A stretch of 64,000 bases of DNA from Saccharofermentans sp. (GCA_024688685.1 JAILDX010000008.1:1-64000), one strand, 5' to 3'; counted from the first letter of the stretch, positions 23,788 to 33,797 are shown. Notes: a model not told the origin generated them from the letters alone. Numbers and translations: made by a program.

Positions 23788-24738
23788 TTAATCTTCTTTG
23801 TCTTTAAGGTGAAGGTCCATCTCAGCGAGCTTGTACTTAACTTCGTCAAGTGACTTCTTACCGAGATTCCTTACCTTGATCATCTCGTCTTCCGTACGGC
23901 AAACGAGATCACCGACTGTGTTGATAGCTGCTCTCTTAAGGCAGTTATATGTACGAACGGAGAAATCAAGTTCTTCGATCGCGATGCTGAACTTTGTGTC
24001 CTTCTCGCCAACTTCCTCAACGCTCTTGAAGCTGATGCTGCTGTCTGTCTCAGCAAGCTCAGTGAAGAAACGGAGGTGGTCGATGAGACATGTAGCTGCA
24101 GATGAGAGTGCTTCGTCAACCTCAATTGTACCGTCAGTCCAAACCTCAAGTGTAAGGCTGTCATAGTCAGTACGCTCGCCTACACGAGTATTCTCAACCT
24201 TGTAGTTTGCCTTCTTGATAGGTGTGAAGATAGAGTCGATCGGGATAACACCGATGATCTGTCTGTCGGGCTTGTTCTGCTCTGCTGTATTGTATCCGCG
24301 TCCTGCTGCGATAGTGAACTCCATGTAAACGTCAGCTTCACCGTTAAGATGTGCAATAACGTGATCAGGATTCATTATCTCAACATCGGGTCCATGAACG
24401 ATATCGCCTGCCTTCAGCTCGCCGGTCTTACCCTTTGCCACGCTGATGCTTACGATCTTGGAATCGGTGTGGATCTTTGCTCTGATTCCCTTGATATTGA
24501 GAATGATCTCAGTCATATCCTCAATGATACCCGGAACTGTGGAAAACTCGTGACTGATACCGTCAACCTTGATCGATATTACTGCCGCACCGGTGAGTGA
24601 TGACAAAAGAACTCTGCGAAGTGAGTTACCGAGTGTTGTACCGTAGCCACGCTCTAACGGGGAGATGACATACTTACCGTAGGAACGATCTTCGCTGATT
24701 TCAGTGCACTTAATGTTCGGCTGGCTAATTTCCATCAT
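23788..24738 (-). CDS. rpoA: DNA-directed RNA polymerase subunit alpha
   Basis: PLERGYGTTLGNSLRRVLLSSLTGAAVISIKVDG; C-terminal domain LDFSVRTYNCLKRAAINTVGDL...VRNLGKKSLDEVKYKL. Confidence 0.97.
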   Translation of the reverse strand: MMEISQPNIKCTEISEDRSYGKYVISPLERGYGTTLGNSLRRVLLSSLTGAAVISIKVDGISHEFSTVPGIIEDMTEIILNIKGIRAKIHTDSKIVSISVAKGKTGELKAGDIVHGPDVEIMNPDHVIAHLNGEADVYMEFTIAAGRGYNTAEQNKPDRQIIGVIPIDSIFTPIKKANYKVENTRVGERTDYDSLTLEVWTDGTIEVDEALSSAATCLIDHLRFFTELAETDSSISFKSVEEVGEKDTKFSIAIEELDFSVRTYNCLKRAAINTVGDLVCRTEDEMIKVRNLGKKSLDEVKYKLAEMDLHLKDKED

Positions 24739-24797
24739 TTCTTTTCCTCCTGAAGTCTATGCCCTCTTGAGGAGGGCGCTTTTGCTATTACGGGTTA

Positions 24798-25394
24798 TTA
24801 CTTGGAATACAACTCGACGATGGCAACCTCTTTTACAGGTACATCGATCTGATCTCTTCTCGGAACTGCAATAACCTTACCGCTGAGCTGCTCCTTGTTG
24901 GACTCAAGCCACTCCGGAACTCCTCTGGATGAAGTAACTTCAACGATATCCTTGAATCTCTGGGAACCCTTTGAGTTCTCCTTGATAACAATGGAATCAC
25001 CAACTCTTACGCTGTATGAAGGAATGTTAACTGTCTTGCCGTTAACCTGAACACATCTGTGGCTGACGATCTGTCTTGCCTCATCTCTTGTTCTTGCGAG
25101 ACCCATCCTGAAGATAACGTTGTCCAGTCTCATCTCCAGAAGGATCATAAGGTTTTCACCGGTTGTGCCATACTTAAGCTTCTGAGCCTTCTCGAAATAG
25201 TTTCTGAAAGGCTTCTCAAGTACGCCATAAATAAACTTGGCCTTCTGCTTCTCCTTGAGCTGCATACCATATTCACTGGTCTTCTTGGCCATTTTTCCAT
25301 GTCTTGTTGACTTCTTCTTCTCAAGTCCCAAGTAAGCCGGCTCAATATCGAGAGCTCTGCACTTCTTAAGGACAGGTGTCATATCTCTAGCCAT
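24798..25394 (-). CDS. rpsD: 30S ribosomal protein S4
   Basis: RLDNVIFRMGLARTRDEARQIVSHRCVQVNGKTVNIPSYSVRVGD. Confidence 0.97.
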   Translation of the reverse strand: MARDMTPVLKKCRALDIEPAYLGLEKKKSTRHGKMAKKTSEYGMQLKEKQKAKFIYGVLEKPFRNYFEKAQKLKYGTTGENLMILLEMRLDNVIFRMGLARTRDEARQIVSHRCVQVNGKTVNIPSYSVRVGDSIVIKENSKGSQRFKDIVEVTSSRGVPEWLESNKEQLSGKVIAVPRRDQIDVPVKEVAIVELYSK

Positions 25395-25438
25395 TACTTT
25401 AACCTCTTTTCTATAATCTGATAAACAAGCGGAAAAGA

Positions 25439-25837
25439 TTAAACTCTTCTGCGCTTAGGAGGACGGCAACCGTTATGAGGAACGGGTGTTACATCCTTGA
25501 TCATCGTTACCTGCAAACCAACTGTTGCAAGTGCACGGATCGCAGATTCACGTCCTGAACCGGGACCCTTTACGAAGACCTCAACAGTCTTCATTCCGTG
25601 ATCAACTGCCTTCTTTCCTGCTTCCTCAGAAGCAACCTGAGCTGCGTAAGCTGTTCCCTTACGTGAACCCTTGTTGTTCATACCGGCGGAAGCCCAGGAA
25701 ATAGCATTTCCTGATTTATCAGTAATGGTAATGATCGTGTTGTTAAATGTTGCATGAATGTGAGCCTGACCGTCAACAACGTTCTTGCGTTCACGTCTTC
25801 TGGGTCTGACTGCTGTCTTCTTAGCTGCTTTTGCCAT
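25439..25837 (-). CDS. rpsK: 30S ribosomal protein S11
   Basis: [27 protein letters not shown] ... [15 protein letters not shown] ... [16 protein letters not shown]. Confidence 0.97.
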   Translation of the reverse strand: MAKAAKKTAVRPRRRERKNVVDGQAHIHATFNNTIITITDKSGNAISWASAGMNNKGSRKGTAYAAQVASEEAGKKAVDHGMKTVEVFVKGPGSGRESAIRALATVGLQVTMIKDVTPVPHNGCRPPKRRRV

Positions 25838-25852
25838 TTATAGAATCCTCCC

Positions 25853-26221
25853 TTACTTCTTCTTGCCTGCAACAGTACGCTTAGGTCCCTTACGGGTACG
25901 AGCGTTTGTCTTTGTGCGCTGGCCTCTTACGGGAAGTCCCATTCTGTGACGGCGGCCTCTGTAGCAGCCGATCTCTGTAAGACGCTTGATATTCAGGGCA
26001 ACCTCTCTCTTAAGGTCACCTTCTACTGTGTAATGATTCTCAATCCTGTCACGGATCTTAGCAACTTCGTCCTCGGAGAGATCCTTAACACGTGTATCGG
26101 GATTGATACCTGTCTCTCTGATGATGTCGGAAGCGCTTGTTCTGCCAATGCCGTAAATGTAGGTGAGAGCGATCTCGACTCTCTTGTCATTCGGCAAATC
26201 AACACCGGCTATACGAGCCAT
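25853..26221 (-). CDS. rpsM: 30S ribosomal protein S13
   Basis: [30 protein letters not shown] ... [36 protein letters not shown]. Confidence 0.97.
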   Translation of the reverse strand: MARIAGVDLPNDKRVEIALTYIYGIGRTSASDIIRETGINPDTRVKDLSEDEVAKIRDRIENHYTVEGDLKREVALNIKRLTEIGCYRGRRHRMGLPVRGQRTKTNARTRKGPKRTVAGKKK

Positions 26222-26252
26222 TTTGTTACCTCCATTAATTGAATAATGATTT

Positions 26253-26417
26253 GTTTTAATCTATATAAAACACGCGGCGTAAGGAACTCGATCGGGTTAG
26301 GAACGAGCAGCCGCCCCTACATTTACGTGTAATATTCGATTCTTTTTGTTTGCAATTCTGTTGTTCGTGGCGAAGCAGTGCCACTCTGATCCTGCGGGGC
26401 TAAATCCGCTGGGTCAG
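26253..26417 (-). ncRNA. Candidate structured cis-regulatory RNA between rpmJ and rpsM
   Basis: Consecutive inverted repeats in an unusually long intra-operon gap: GTTTTA/TAAAAC (26253-26271), GCGGC...CTCG...CGAG...GCCGC (26274-26314), GTGGC/GCCAC (26367-26384), CTGA-CC-GCGG/CCGC-GG-TCAG (26386-26417). Confidence 0.4.
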
Positions 26418-26437
26418 TCAAATCGTTCTCTTCTGCA

Positions 26438-26551
26438 TCAACCCTGCTTCTGCTTGTGCTTAGGGTCGGAACAGATGACCATGACTTTACCGTTACGACG
26501 AATGACTTTGCACTTCTCGCACATCGGCTTTACTGACGGTCTAACCTTCAT
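26438..26551 (-). CDS. rpmJ: 50S ribosomal protein L36
   Basis: Translated by eye: [37 protein letters not shown], 37 aa; absent from the ORF track because of size. Confidence 0.97.
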   Translation of the reverse strand: MKVRPSVKPMCEKCKVIRRNGKVMVICSDPKHKQKQG

Positions 26552-26696
26552 TGCCTTAGAACCTCCTGACAATTACTTATTTGTTGTCATTTTTGCTCAA
26601 CAAAACTCACGCTTTTACGCGCAGGCTATACTATTGTATCAGATTATTTTGTAAATTCAATAAGTATTTACTGTTGAAAGCAGTAAATATCGAAGA

Positions 26697-26924
26697 TTAT
26701 CTCTTCTTCTCGCCTCTCCATGTGATCCTGCCTCTGGAAAGATCATAAGGTGACAGTTCCATTGTTACCTTATCCCCGGGAAGAATCTTAATGTAATTCT
26801 GACGGAGCTTCCCTGACAGATGGGCAAGAACGATATGCCCGCTGTCGAGCTTAACCTTGAATGTTGCATTGGGCAACGCTTCGTCAACAATACCTTCTAC
26901 TTCGATTACATCCTCTTTTGACAT
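26697..26924 (-). CDS. infA: Translation initiation factor IF-1
   Basis: [63 protein letters not shown]. Confidence 0.96.
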   Translation of the reverse strand: MSKEDVIEVEGIVDEALPNATFKVKLDSGHIVLAHLSGKLRQNYIKILPGDKVTMELSPYDLSRGRITWRGEKKR

Positions 26925-27688
26925 TAAATACCCTCCTCAAAAGTTGTCATAACAGGTCCTTCTTCTGTAATAAGTACAGTATTCTCATAATGAGCTGCCG
27001 GCTTTCTGTCTCTTGTTACGATAGTCCAGCCATCGCTCAATTGCTCTATTTCCTTACGTCCGAGAGTAATCATCGGCTCAATGCATATAGCCATTCCTGC
27101 TCTCAGCTTATATCCGTGTCCCGCCTTGCCGTAATTAAGCACCTCGGGATCCTGGTGAAGTGATGTTCCGATACCGTGGCCTGTGAGTTCTCTTACAACT
27201 CCGTAACCAAAGCCTTCGCAGTATTCCTGAACTGCGTGTCCGATATCACCGGTCCTCATTCCTGCCTTCGCATACTTGAGTCCCTCAAAGAAAGACTGCT
27301 TTGTCCTCTCAACAAGATCAACAACTTCCTGATCAACCTCGCCTACAAGGAATGTTCTGCATGCATCGGAATGATATCCTTCAAGGATCGCTCCGACATC
27401 CACCGAAATGATATCCCCATCCTTAAGGACTCTCTTCTTTGACGGAATGCCGTGAACAACCTCCTCATTCACAGAAGCACAGATGGAACCCGGGAACGGC
27501 GGCTCGCCGTAATTAAGGAATGACGGTGTCGCACCATGACCGGTAATGATATCATTTGCGATCTTATCGACATCATATGTTGTCATTCCCGGCTTGATCT
27601 CTTTCTGACATACTCTGAAGACCTCCTGAAGTATCTTGCCGGAAGCCTTCATCAGTTCAAACTCTTCTGCAGTCAAAAACTCAACCAT
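26924..27688 (-). CDS. map: Type I methionyl aminopeptidase
   Basis: [79 protein letters not shown] opens at 27718; [14 protein letters not shown] at 27688 is the likelier start. Confidence 0.95.
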   Translation of the reverse strand: MVEFLTAEEFELMKASGKILQEVFRVCQKEIKPGMTTYDVDKIANDIITGHGATPSFLNYGEPPFPGSICASVNEEVVHGIPSKKRVLKDGDIISVDVGAILEGYHSDACRTFLVGEVDQEVVDLVERTKQSFFEGLKYAKAGMRTGDIGHAVQEYCEGFGYGVVRELTGHGIGTSLHQDPEVLNYGKAGHGYKLRAGMAICIEPMITLGRKEIEQLSDGWTIVTRDRKPAAHYENTVLITEEGPVMTTFEEGI

Positions 27689-27717
27689 AGGAAAAAACCT
27701 TTCTAAGAAACCTGCCA

Positions 27718-28371
27718 TCAGATACCCAAAGCCTTAAGGCCCTCTTCGATAGATCTGACACAGCTTTCCGAATCAACATTATTATCGCCTTCAACAATAA
27801 GACCTTTTGCCTGATAGAAATCGATCAGAGGTCTTGTATTTTCATAATAAGTAACAAGTCTTGCAGCTACTGTCTCTTCAGTATCATCTGCACGCTGAAC
27901 AACATTGCCGCCGCAAAGATCACATACGCCCTCAACCTTTGTAGGCTTGAACTTAACGTTAAAGCTTGCTCCGCACTTCTCACAGACGCGTCTTGTTGTA
28001 ACACGCTCCTTGATGATCTCATCATCAACCTTGATGGACAGAACTGCATCGATCTTCTCGCCCTTTGCAGCAAGCATCTCGTCAAGTGCCTGAGCCTGAG
28101 CGAGAGTCCTCGGGAAACCGTCAAGGATATAACCTGCCTTGCAGTCATCCTCAGCCAGTCTTGCTTCAACCATTCCGATCGTGATGCTGTCGGGAACGAG
28201 CTGGCCCTTATCTATGTAGGACTTTGCCTCGATTCCAAGAGGTGTTCCTGCCTTGATATTGCTCCTGAAGATATCGCCTGTCGAAATGTGAGCAAGTGAA
28301 TACTTATCTCTGAGAACAACTGCCGTTGTACCTTTGCCGGATCCCGGAGCACCTAAAATAATGAGTCTCAT
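27718..28371 (-). CDS. adk: Adenylate kinase (zinc-type LID)
   Basis: RLIILGAPGSGKGTTAVVL, DGFPRTLAQAQALD, Cys4 LID CEKCGASFNVKFKPTKVEGVCDLCGG. Confidence 0.95.
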   Translation of the reverse strand: MRLIILGAPGSGKGTTAVVLRDKYSLAHISTGDIFRSNIKAGTPLGIEAKSYIDKGQLVPDSITIGMVEARLAEDDCKAGYILDGFPRTLAQAQALDEMLAAKGEKIDAVLSIKVDDEIIKERVTTRRVCEKCGASFNVKFKPTKVEGVCDLCGGNVVQRADDTEETVAARLVTYYENTRPLIDFYQAKGLIVEGDNNVDSESCVRSIEEGLKALGI

Positions 28372-28393
28372 GATTACACCTCCTGCTTAATGA

Positions 28394-29701
28394 TTATTTG
28401 AATGCCTTTGAAGACTTTGACGGCTTGTTAGCCTTCTTCTTGTCTTCGTTCTCTTTTATACCGTTCTCGAGCAGCGTGATCATATCGTTCACTACTGAAG
28501 ACAGGATCACTACCGCAATACCTCCGTACCATACCTCTCTCATTCCGGGAATAAGCGCAACGAGGACAGGAATGACACACATTGCGAAAAGGAATACCGC
28601 ACCGGCGTAGTTCATGTTCGCAAACATTGAAGTCAGGAACTGTGCCGTAGGCTTGCCCGGCTTAACTCCCGCGATATAACCGTTGTTATTCTTGAGTTCG
28701 CCTGCGAGCTCTCCGGGATTAAACTGCATGATGGCAAATGCGTTGGAAAAGATAACCACGAGGAAAGCAAACAGCACGATGTATGAGGGACTTGTCATGA
28801 AGTTGACGAAACCCTTTACCCATACATTGCTGCTTCCCGGATTATAGAAAGCAATGATAAGAGCCGGAGTAGTGATGAGCATCATCGTATAGATGATCGG
28901 CAGTATTCCGGACTGTGTGATCTTTATGGGAAGCGATGTGTTCTGTCCCATATACTGCTTCATACCGAAGCTTCTCTTGTTGAAAAGGAGCTTTATCCTT
29001 CTCTCGGAGTTCTGAACATATATGCAGAAGACCAGAGCTGCAAGGCTGATGATAACTGCAAGAACTGTAAACACGATCGCCCAGACGAGACCGAGCTTGC
29101 CGTTTGTCTTTGTAAAGACTGTCTTGAAAACATGAGGTACATTGCGGCAGATAGCTGCGAAGATAACTACGGAGAAACCATTGCCAAGACCCTTTGATGT
29201 GATGAGCTCACAGATCCATGATACAAGAGCTGATCCGATAGTGAATCCCAGGATCGCAAGGCTCATTGCAAGCCAGAAATTGAGGTTTGCCGAGAGAGCT
29301 GATCTTGAACCTGTAACGAGAAGGATAGAGAAAACAAATCCTGCGCCGATCGCAGCCCATCTTGTATACTTTGTTACCCTGCGCTGTGCAGCTTCGCTCT
29401 GATAATTGAGATTGCGGAGAGCAGGGATCGTAGCGGTAAGGACCTGAACAACGATCATTCCGAAAAGATACGGATATACAGAAAGAGAGATGATCGATGC
29501 ATTATAGATTCCCTTGCCGGACAGTATTCCCATAAGAGTTCCGACATCTCCCCAGCCATTTACAAGTTCAGAAAACTTTGCAACATTCATTCCGGGAGAA
29601 GGTATAAGTGAAGCTACCGCCAGAACAAATATCATAAGAAATGTAAAAATGACCTTCTTACGAAGTTCCGGTATCTTAAAAGCTTTTGTGATCAATGACA
29701 T
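28394..29701 (-). CDS. SecY-family protein translocase channel, second (diverged) copy
   Basis: 435 aa; SecY-like throughout (KVIFTFLMIFVLAVASLIPSPGMN, GLGNGFSVVIFAAI, CIYVQNSERRIKL, LPIKITQSGILPIIYTMML, GELAGELKNNNGYIAGVKPGKPT), clearly distinct from the upstream copy. Confidence 0.92.
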   Translation of the reverse strand: MSLITKAFKIPELRKKVIFTFLMIFVLAVASLIPSPGMNVAKFSELVNGWGDVGTLMGILSGKGIYNASIISLSVYPYLFGMIVVQVLTATIPALRNLNYQSEAAQRRVTKYTRWAAIGAGFVFSILLVTGSRSALSANLNFWLAMSLAILGFTIGSALVSWICELITSKGLGNGFSVVIFAAICRNVPHVFKTVFTKTNGKLGLVWAIVFTVLAVIISLAALVFCIYVQNSERRIKLLFNKRSFGMKQYMGQNTSLPIKITQSGILPIIYTMMLITTPALIIAFYNPGSSNVWVKGFVNFMTSPSYIVLFAFLVVIFSNAFAIMQFNPGELAGELKNNNGYIAGVKPGKPTAQFLTSMFANMNYAGAVFLFAMCVIPVLVALIPGMREVWYGGIAVVILSSVVNDMITLLENGIKENEDKKKANKPSKSSKAFK

Positions 29702-29741
29702 CTAATGCCCTCCGAGTTCTATTCAACATAATCCTTAACCC

Positions 29742-29757
29742 ACCTATTATAATAGGT
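29742..29757 (-). promoter_or_regulatory. Perfect 16-bp palindrome with embedded TATAAT upstream of the second secY
   Basis: ACCTATTATAATAGGT, 41 nt upstream of the second secY start and just after the terminator that follows the first secY. Confidence 0.5.
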
Positions 29758-29796
29758 ATTCGCACATTTTTCATTATTTATTTTATTTTTATATAA

Positions 29797-29829
29797 ACAA
29801 AAGGGGCTGCCTCTTCGTGAGACAACCCC
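29797..29829 (-). terminator. Rho-independent terminator between the two secY genes
   Basis: Minus strand GGGGTTGTCTC-ACGAA-GAGGCAGCCCC followed by TTTTGTTTAT; 11-bp stem with two G-U pairs. Confidence 0.7.
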
Positions 29830-29856
29830 GTTGTTGTTATTCAAATTAGGGAAAGA

Positions 29857-31203
29857 TTACTTTCTCCTGCCCTTGAGCAGAGCAACATCGTCAAGGAAGC
29901 CCTTAGGACTTCTGACCTCGAGTTCGCTCTCGACCTGATTGATCAGATCATTTGCAACACCCGTAAGGATGAGAACTGAAGTTCCTGCGAACCAGACATT
30001 CTCAAGACCTGTCAGGATACCAACAACTGTAGGAACGATACATACGAGTGAAAGGAAGAATGCATCTACCCAGTTCAGTCTGTGAGCGATAGCTGCGATG
30101 AAATCAGAAGTAGGCTTACCTGCTCTGATACCGCTGATCGCACCACCGTTCTTGTTGATGTTGTTAGCTATCTCGATCGGGTGGAACTGAATAGCGGAAT
30201 AGAAGAATGTGAATCCGATGATCAGGAGGAAGTAAACTATGTAGTAGTAAACGCTTCCCGTGAAATCTGTTCCAAACCATTTCGCTACCGGGCTCTCGCT
30301 GTTCCTGAAGAAGAATGTAACGATCATTGAAGGGATTGCGAGGATACTCATCGCAAAGATGACAGGCATAACGCCGGACTGGTTAACCTTGAGAGGTATA
30401 TAGTCCTTGTTGCCGCCACGCTGATTTCTTCCGATAACCTTCTTGGAATACTGTACCGTAAGTCTTCTCTCCGCATTCTGAACATAGAGAACGAATACGA
30501 TGATTCCGATAGATACAATAGTTACAGCGACGAACACCAGAACACCCATAAGTATTCCGATTGCTCTGTTATCAAAGTTCGTGCTTACATCAGTTGCAGT
30601 GTTGTACAGAGTCCTTACCATGTCGGGAAGTCTTGTAACGATACCTGCGAAGATGATAAGCGAAACACCATTTCCGATGCCGATATCATTTATCTTCTCA
30701 CCGAGCCATACAACGAGACAGGTACCTGCTGTAAATGACAGGACAACCAGGATCGCGTTGAGCCATGTGGGAAGTGAGGATACCATGGCGGATCTTGTCG
30801 AATAGCAGAAAAGGCAGGACTGAACGAGTGCCAGGCCAATTGCCGAGTATCTTGTGATCTTAGTGAGCTTCTTTCTTCCTGACTCACCTTCCTTGGACAT
30901 ATCCTCGAGAGCGGGGATAACGACCTGAAGGAGCTGGATGATGATCGAAGCGTTGATATAAGGTGAGATACCCATCGCAAAGATCGTCGCATGGAATAAT
31001 CCGCCACCGGATACAACGTCCATGATGCTTGCAAGCTGTCCCCACTGGCGGACGAGCTCGGTGAACTTGTCACCGTCAAGTCCGGGTACAGGAACGAGGC
31101 CGCCAAGCATGAAGATGCCGAGGATCAAAAAGGTATAGAGTAATCTTTTACGTATGCTTTCAACGCGAAAAGCGTTTACTGCGGTATCAAAAATACCTCT
31201 CAT
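29857..31203 (-). CDS. secY: Preprotein translocase subunit SecY (canonical copy)
   Basis: 448 aa; KRLLYTFLILGIFMLGGLVPVPGLD, ATIFAMGISPYINASIIIQLLQVVIPALE, GIGNGVSLIIFAGIV, VLYVQNAERRLTVQYSKK, PLKVNQSGVMPVIFAMSI, ISGIRAGKPTSDFI. Confidence 0.95.
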   Translation of the reverse strand: MRGIFDTAVNAFRVESIRKRLLYTFLILGIFMLGGLVPVPGLDGDKFTELVRQWGQLASIMDVVSGGGLFHATIFAMGISPYINASIIIQLLQVVIPALEDMSKEGESGRKKLTKITRYSAIGLALVQSCLFCYSTRSAMVSSLPTWLNAILVVLSFTAGTCLVVWLGEKINDIGIGNGVSLIIFAGIVTRLPDMVRTLYNTATDVSTNFDNRAIGILMGVLVFVAVTIVSIGIIVFVLYVQNAERRLTVQYSKKVIGRNQRGGNKDYIPLKVNQSGVMPVIFAMSILAIPSMIVTFFFRNSESPVAKWFGTDFTGSVYYYIVYFLLIIGFTFFYSAIQFHPIEIANNINKNGGAISGIRAGKPTSDFIAAIAHRLNWVDAFFLSLVCIVPTVVGILTGLENVWFAGTSVLILTGVANDLINQVESELEVRSPKGFLDDVALLKGRRK

Positions 31204-31206
31204 ACC

Positions 31207-31650
31207 TTAAACCTCCTCTGCAGTGCCTCCGGCTTTCTCGATCTTCTCTTTTGCAGCAGCCGTAAACTTTGCAGCCTTTACATCGAGTTTCTTTGTAAGA
31301 TTACCGTTACCAAGGATCTTGACACCGTCATTGTTCTTGGGAAGTGTAATGATACCAGCCTCTGCAAGAGACTCTGCTGTTACTGTGCTTCCTGCTTCAA
31401 GCTTCTCGAGGTCACAAACGTTAACCTCGATGTATGCGGGTGCAAAACGCTTATTGTTGAATCCGCGCTTAGGCAGTCTTCTGTAAAGGGGCATCTGGCC
31501 ACCTTCAAAGCCGGGACGTACACCGCCGCCGGAACGTGCATTCTGACCCTTGTGTCCGCGGCCTGCTGTCTTACCGTTGCCGGAACCGGCACCACGACCC
31601 TTACGATAAGCGGTCTTGTTGCCGAGTGAAGTCATTTCATTGAGCTTCAT
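31207..31650 (-). CDS. rplO: 50S ribosomal protein L15
   Basis: [64 protein letters not shown]. Confidence 0.96.
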   Translation of the reverse strand: MKLNEMTSLGNKTAYRKGRGAGSGNGKTAGRGHKGQNARSGGGVRPGFEGGQMPLYRRLPKRGFNNKRFAPAYIEVNVCDLEKLEAGSTVTAESLAEAGIITLPKNNDGVKILGNGNLTKKLDVKAAKFTAAAKEKIEKAGGTAEEV

Positions 31651-31665
31651 TTAACTGTACCTCCA

Positions 31666-31845
31666 TCAAACTTCTTCAACAGAAACGTAGTTCACAGCAG
31701 TCTTGATCATACCGCGAATCGCTTCGTTGTCAGGCTTCTCAACTGTCTGTCCGATCTTCTTGAGACCTAAAGCAGCAACTGTAGCCTTGGGCTTTCTCTG
31801 AGCCTTGTTAGTACTCTTTACGAGTGTAATCTTCAGATTAGACAT
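31666..31845 (-). CDS. rpmD: 50S ribosomal protein L30
   Basis: Translated by eye: MSNLKITLVKSTNKAQRKPKATVAALGLKKIGQTVEKPDNEAIRGMIKTAVNYVSVEEV*, 59 aa; absent from the ORF track because of size. Confidence 0.96.
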   Translation of the reverse strand: MSNLKITLVKSTNKAQRKPKATVAALGLKKIGQTVEKPDNEAIRGMIKTAVNYVSVEEV

Positions 31846-31859
31846 TGGTTACACCCTCC

Positions 31860-32372
31860 TTAGCCTATTTCTTCTACTGACTTACCGCGGAGCTTTGCAA
31901 CTTCCTCGGCAGACTTCAGGCTCTTAAGACCCTCGATAGTAGCATTTACCATGTTGTTAGGGTTATTCGAGCCGATTGACTTTGTACGGATATCCTTGAT
32001 ACCTGCGAGCTCACATACTGAACGTACAGGACCGCCTGCGATGACACCGGTACCTGATGCAGCGGGCTTCATAACGATCTTTGAAGCGCTGAAGACACCA
32101 AGAGTCTCGTGAGGGATCGTTCCGTTGAGGATTGTAACATCGATGATGTTCTTCTTAGCCTCTTCGATACCCTTACGGATAGCCTCGGGAACCTCTGCAG
32201 CCTTACCGATACCCTTACCGATGTGACCATTCTTGTCACCAACGATAACGAGAGCGGCGAAACGCATATTCTTACCACCTTTTACGGTCTTGGAAACACG
32301 GCCGATGTGAAGGACTCTCTCCTCGTAGCCGCTTTCGTTCTCTTTGGAATAGTTATTCTTATCAAAAGCCAT
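31860..32372 (-). CDS. rpsE: 30S ribosomal protein S5
   Basis: [53 protein letters not shown]. Confidence 0.97.
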   Translation of the reverse strand: MAFDKNNYSKENESGYEERVLHIGRVSKTVKGGKNMRFAALVIVGDKNGHIGKGIGKAAEVPEAIRKGIEEAKKNIIDVTILNGTIPHETLGVFSASKIVMKPAASGTGVIAGGPVRSVCELAGIKDIRTKSIGSNNPNNMVNATIEGLKSLKSAEEVAKLRGKSVEEIG

Positions 32373-32389
32373 TTAATTACTCCTTCCGC

Positions 32390-32758
32390 TTAGAATGAGA
32401 GACCGGCTTCTCTTGCCGCCTCTGCCAAAGCTGCTACTCTTCCGTGATAGAGATATCCGCCACGATCGAAAACAACCTCTTTGATCTCCTTAGCCTGTGC
32501 GCGCTCTGCGATGAGCTTGCCTACAAGCTTTGCTGTCTCAATGTTTCCGCAATTATTAACGGCAGACTTAACATCCTTGTCAAGTGAAGAAGCACTGGCA
32601 ATTGTCTTACCCGTTACATCGTCAATAACCTGAGCATAGATGTGAGCGTTACTTCTGTAAACGCAGAGACGGGGGCACTCTGTTGTTCCTGCAATCTTCT
32701 TTCTTACACGAACGTGCTTTCTCTTACGGATCTCGTTCTTATCAATCTTGTTAATCAT
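32390..32758 (-). CDS. rplR: 50S ribosomal protein L18
   Basis: [47 protein letters not shown] ... [28 protein letters not shown]. Confidence 0.97.
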   Translation of the reverse strand: MINKIDKNEIRKRKHVRVRKKIAGTTECPRLCVYRSNAHIYAQVIDDVTGKTIASASSLDKDVKSAVNNCGNIETAKLVGKLIAERAQAKEIKEVVFDRGGYLYHGRVAALAEAAREAGLSF

Positions 32759-32778
32759 TTGATCTTTACCCCCTTACC

Positions 32779-33321
32779 TTACTTCTTAGCTCCGGTCTTA
32801 CCTTCCTTAATGATAAGGTGCTCATCGGCATACTTGATACCCTTGCCCTTATAAACATCAGGAACTCTGAACGAACGGATCTTTGCTGCTGTCTCGCCAA
32901 CGAGCTGCTTATCAGCGCCCTTAACGATGACCTTGTCCTGAGAAGGAACCTCAAGAGTGATACCCTTAGGCTCAACGATCTCAATGGGGTGTGAGTAACC
33001 GAGATTGAATACAACCTTGTTACCCTGCTTTGTTGCCTTGTAACCTACACCATTGATCTGGAGTTCCTTGGAGAAGCCCTCGGATACACCTACGACCATG
33101 TTGTTGATCAAAGCTCTTGTCAGACCATGAAGCGCTCTGTGCTGCTTCTCGTCTGACGGTCTCTCAACCGTAATCACGCCTGCGTCCATCTTAACTGTGA
33201 TATCAGGATGTACATCGAGCTCAAGTGTCTCCTTCGCACCCTTTACAGTGATGTGCTGTCCGTCGATCTTTACATCGACGCCTGCAGGAATCGTGATCGG
33301 TTTTCTACCAATTCTTGACAT
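32779..33321 (-). CDS. rplF: 50S ribosomal protein L6
   Basis: MSRIGRKPITIPAGVDVKIDGQHITVKGAKETLELDVHPDI ... VGETAAKIRSFRVPDVYKGKGIKY. Confidence 0.97.
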   Translation of the reverse strand: MSRIGRKPITIPAGVDVKIDGQHITVKGAKETLELDVHPDITVKMDAGVITVERPSDEKQHRALHGLTRALINNMVVGVSEGFSKELQINGVGYKATKQGNKVVFNLGYSHPIEIVEPKGITLEVPSQDKVIVKGADKQLVGETAAKIRSFRVPDVYKGKGIKYADEHLIIKEGKTGAKK

Positions 33322-33401
33322 AAAATTTTCCTCCTGCTCTTCAGATTGTGCGTCCTAAGACGCTTTTCAGAGTGTATTTATAGAAGCTTCTGCTCCTATT
33401 A

Positions 33402-33797
33402 TTACCATACGTATGCGAGAACCTCGCCGCCTACACCAAGCTTTCTTGCCTTCTTGTCGGTCATAACTCCCTTTGATGTGGAGATGATCGCAATACCTAA
33501 GCCGCCCAGAACGTTGGGAAGGCTCTCTTTGTCAGCATAAGCACGAAGACCGGGCTTGGAGATTCTCTTGATTCCGGAGATAACATGCTTCTTGCCGGAA
33601 TACTTCAGAGTGATCCTGATCATACCCTGCTTGTTATCCTCAACTACATCAAAACCAGCGATATAGCCTTCGTCGAGAAGGATCTGAGCGATAGCCTTCT
33701 TAAGATTGGAAGCAGGAACCTCTACTGTGGGGTGACCCGCATTACCTGCATTACGGATTCTCGTAAGCATATCTGCGATTGCATCTGTGATCTGCAT
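33402..33797 (-). CDS. rpsH: 30S ribosomal protein S8
   Basis: [46 protein letters not shown] ... [22 protein letters not shown]. Confidence 0.97.
   Translation of the reverse strand: MQITDAIADMLTRIRNAGNAGHPTVEVPASNLKKAIAQILLDEGYIAGFDVVEDNKQGMIRITLKYSGKKHVISGIKRISKPGLRAYADKESLPNVLGGLGIAIISTSKGVMTDKKARKLGVGGEVLAYVW

Noticed and set aside
26281-26320. Possible tRNA-like fold in the rpmJ-rpsM gap
   Set aside because: No acceptor/T-arm consensus (no proper GGTTCGANTC) and no CCA-compatible cloverleaf; treated as an unknown structured spacer instead.
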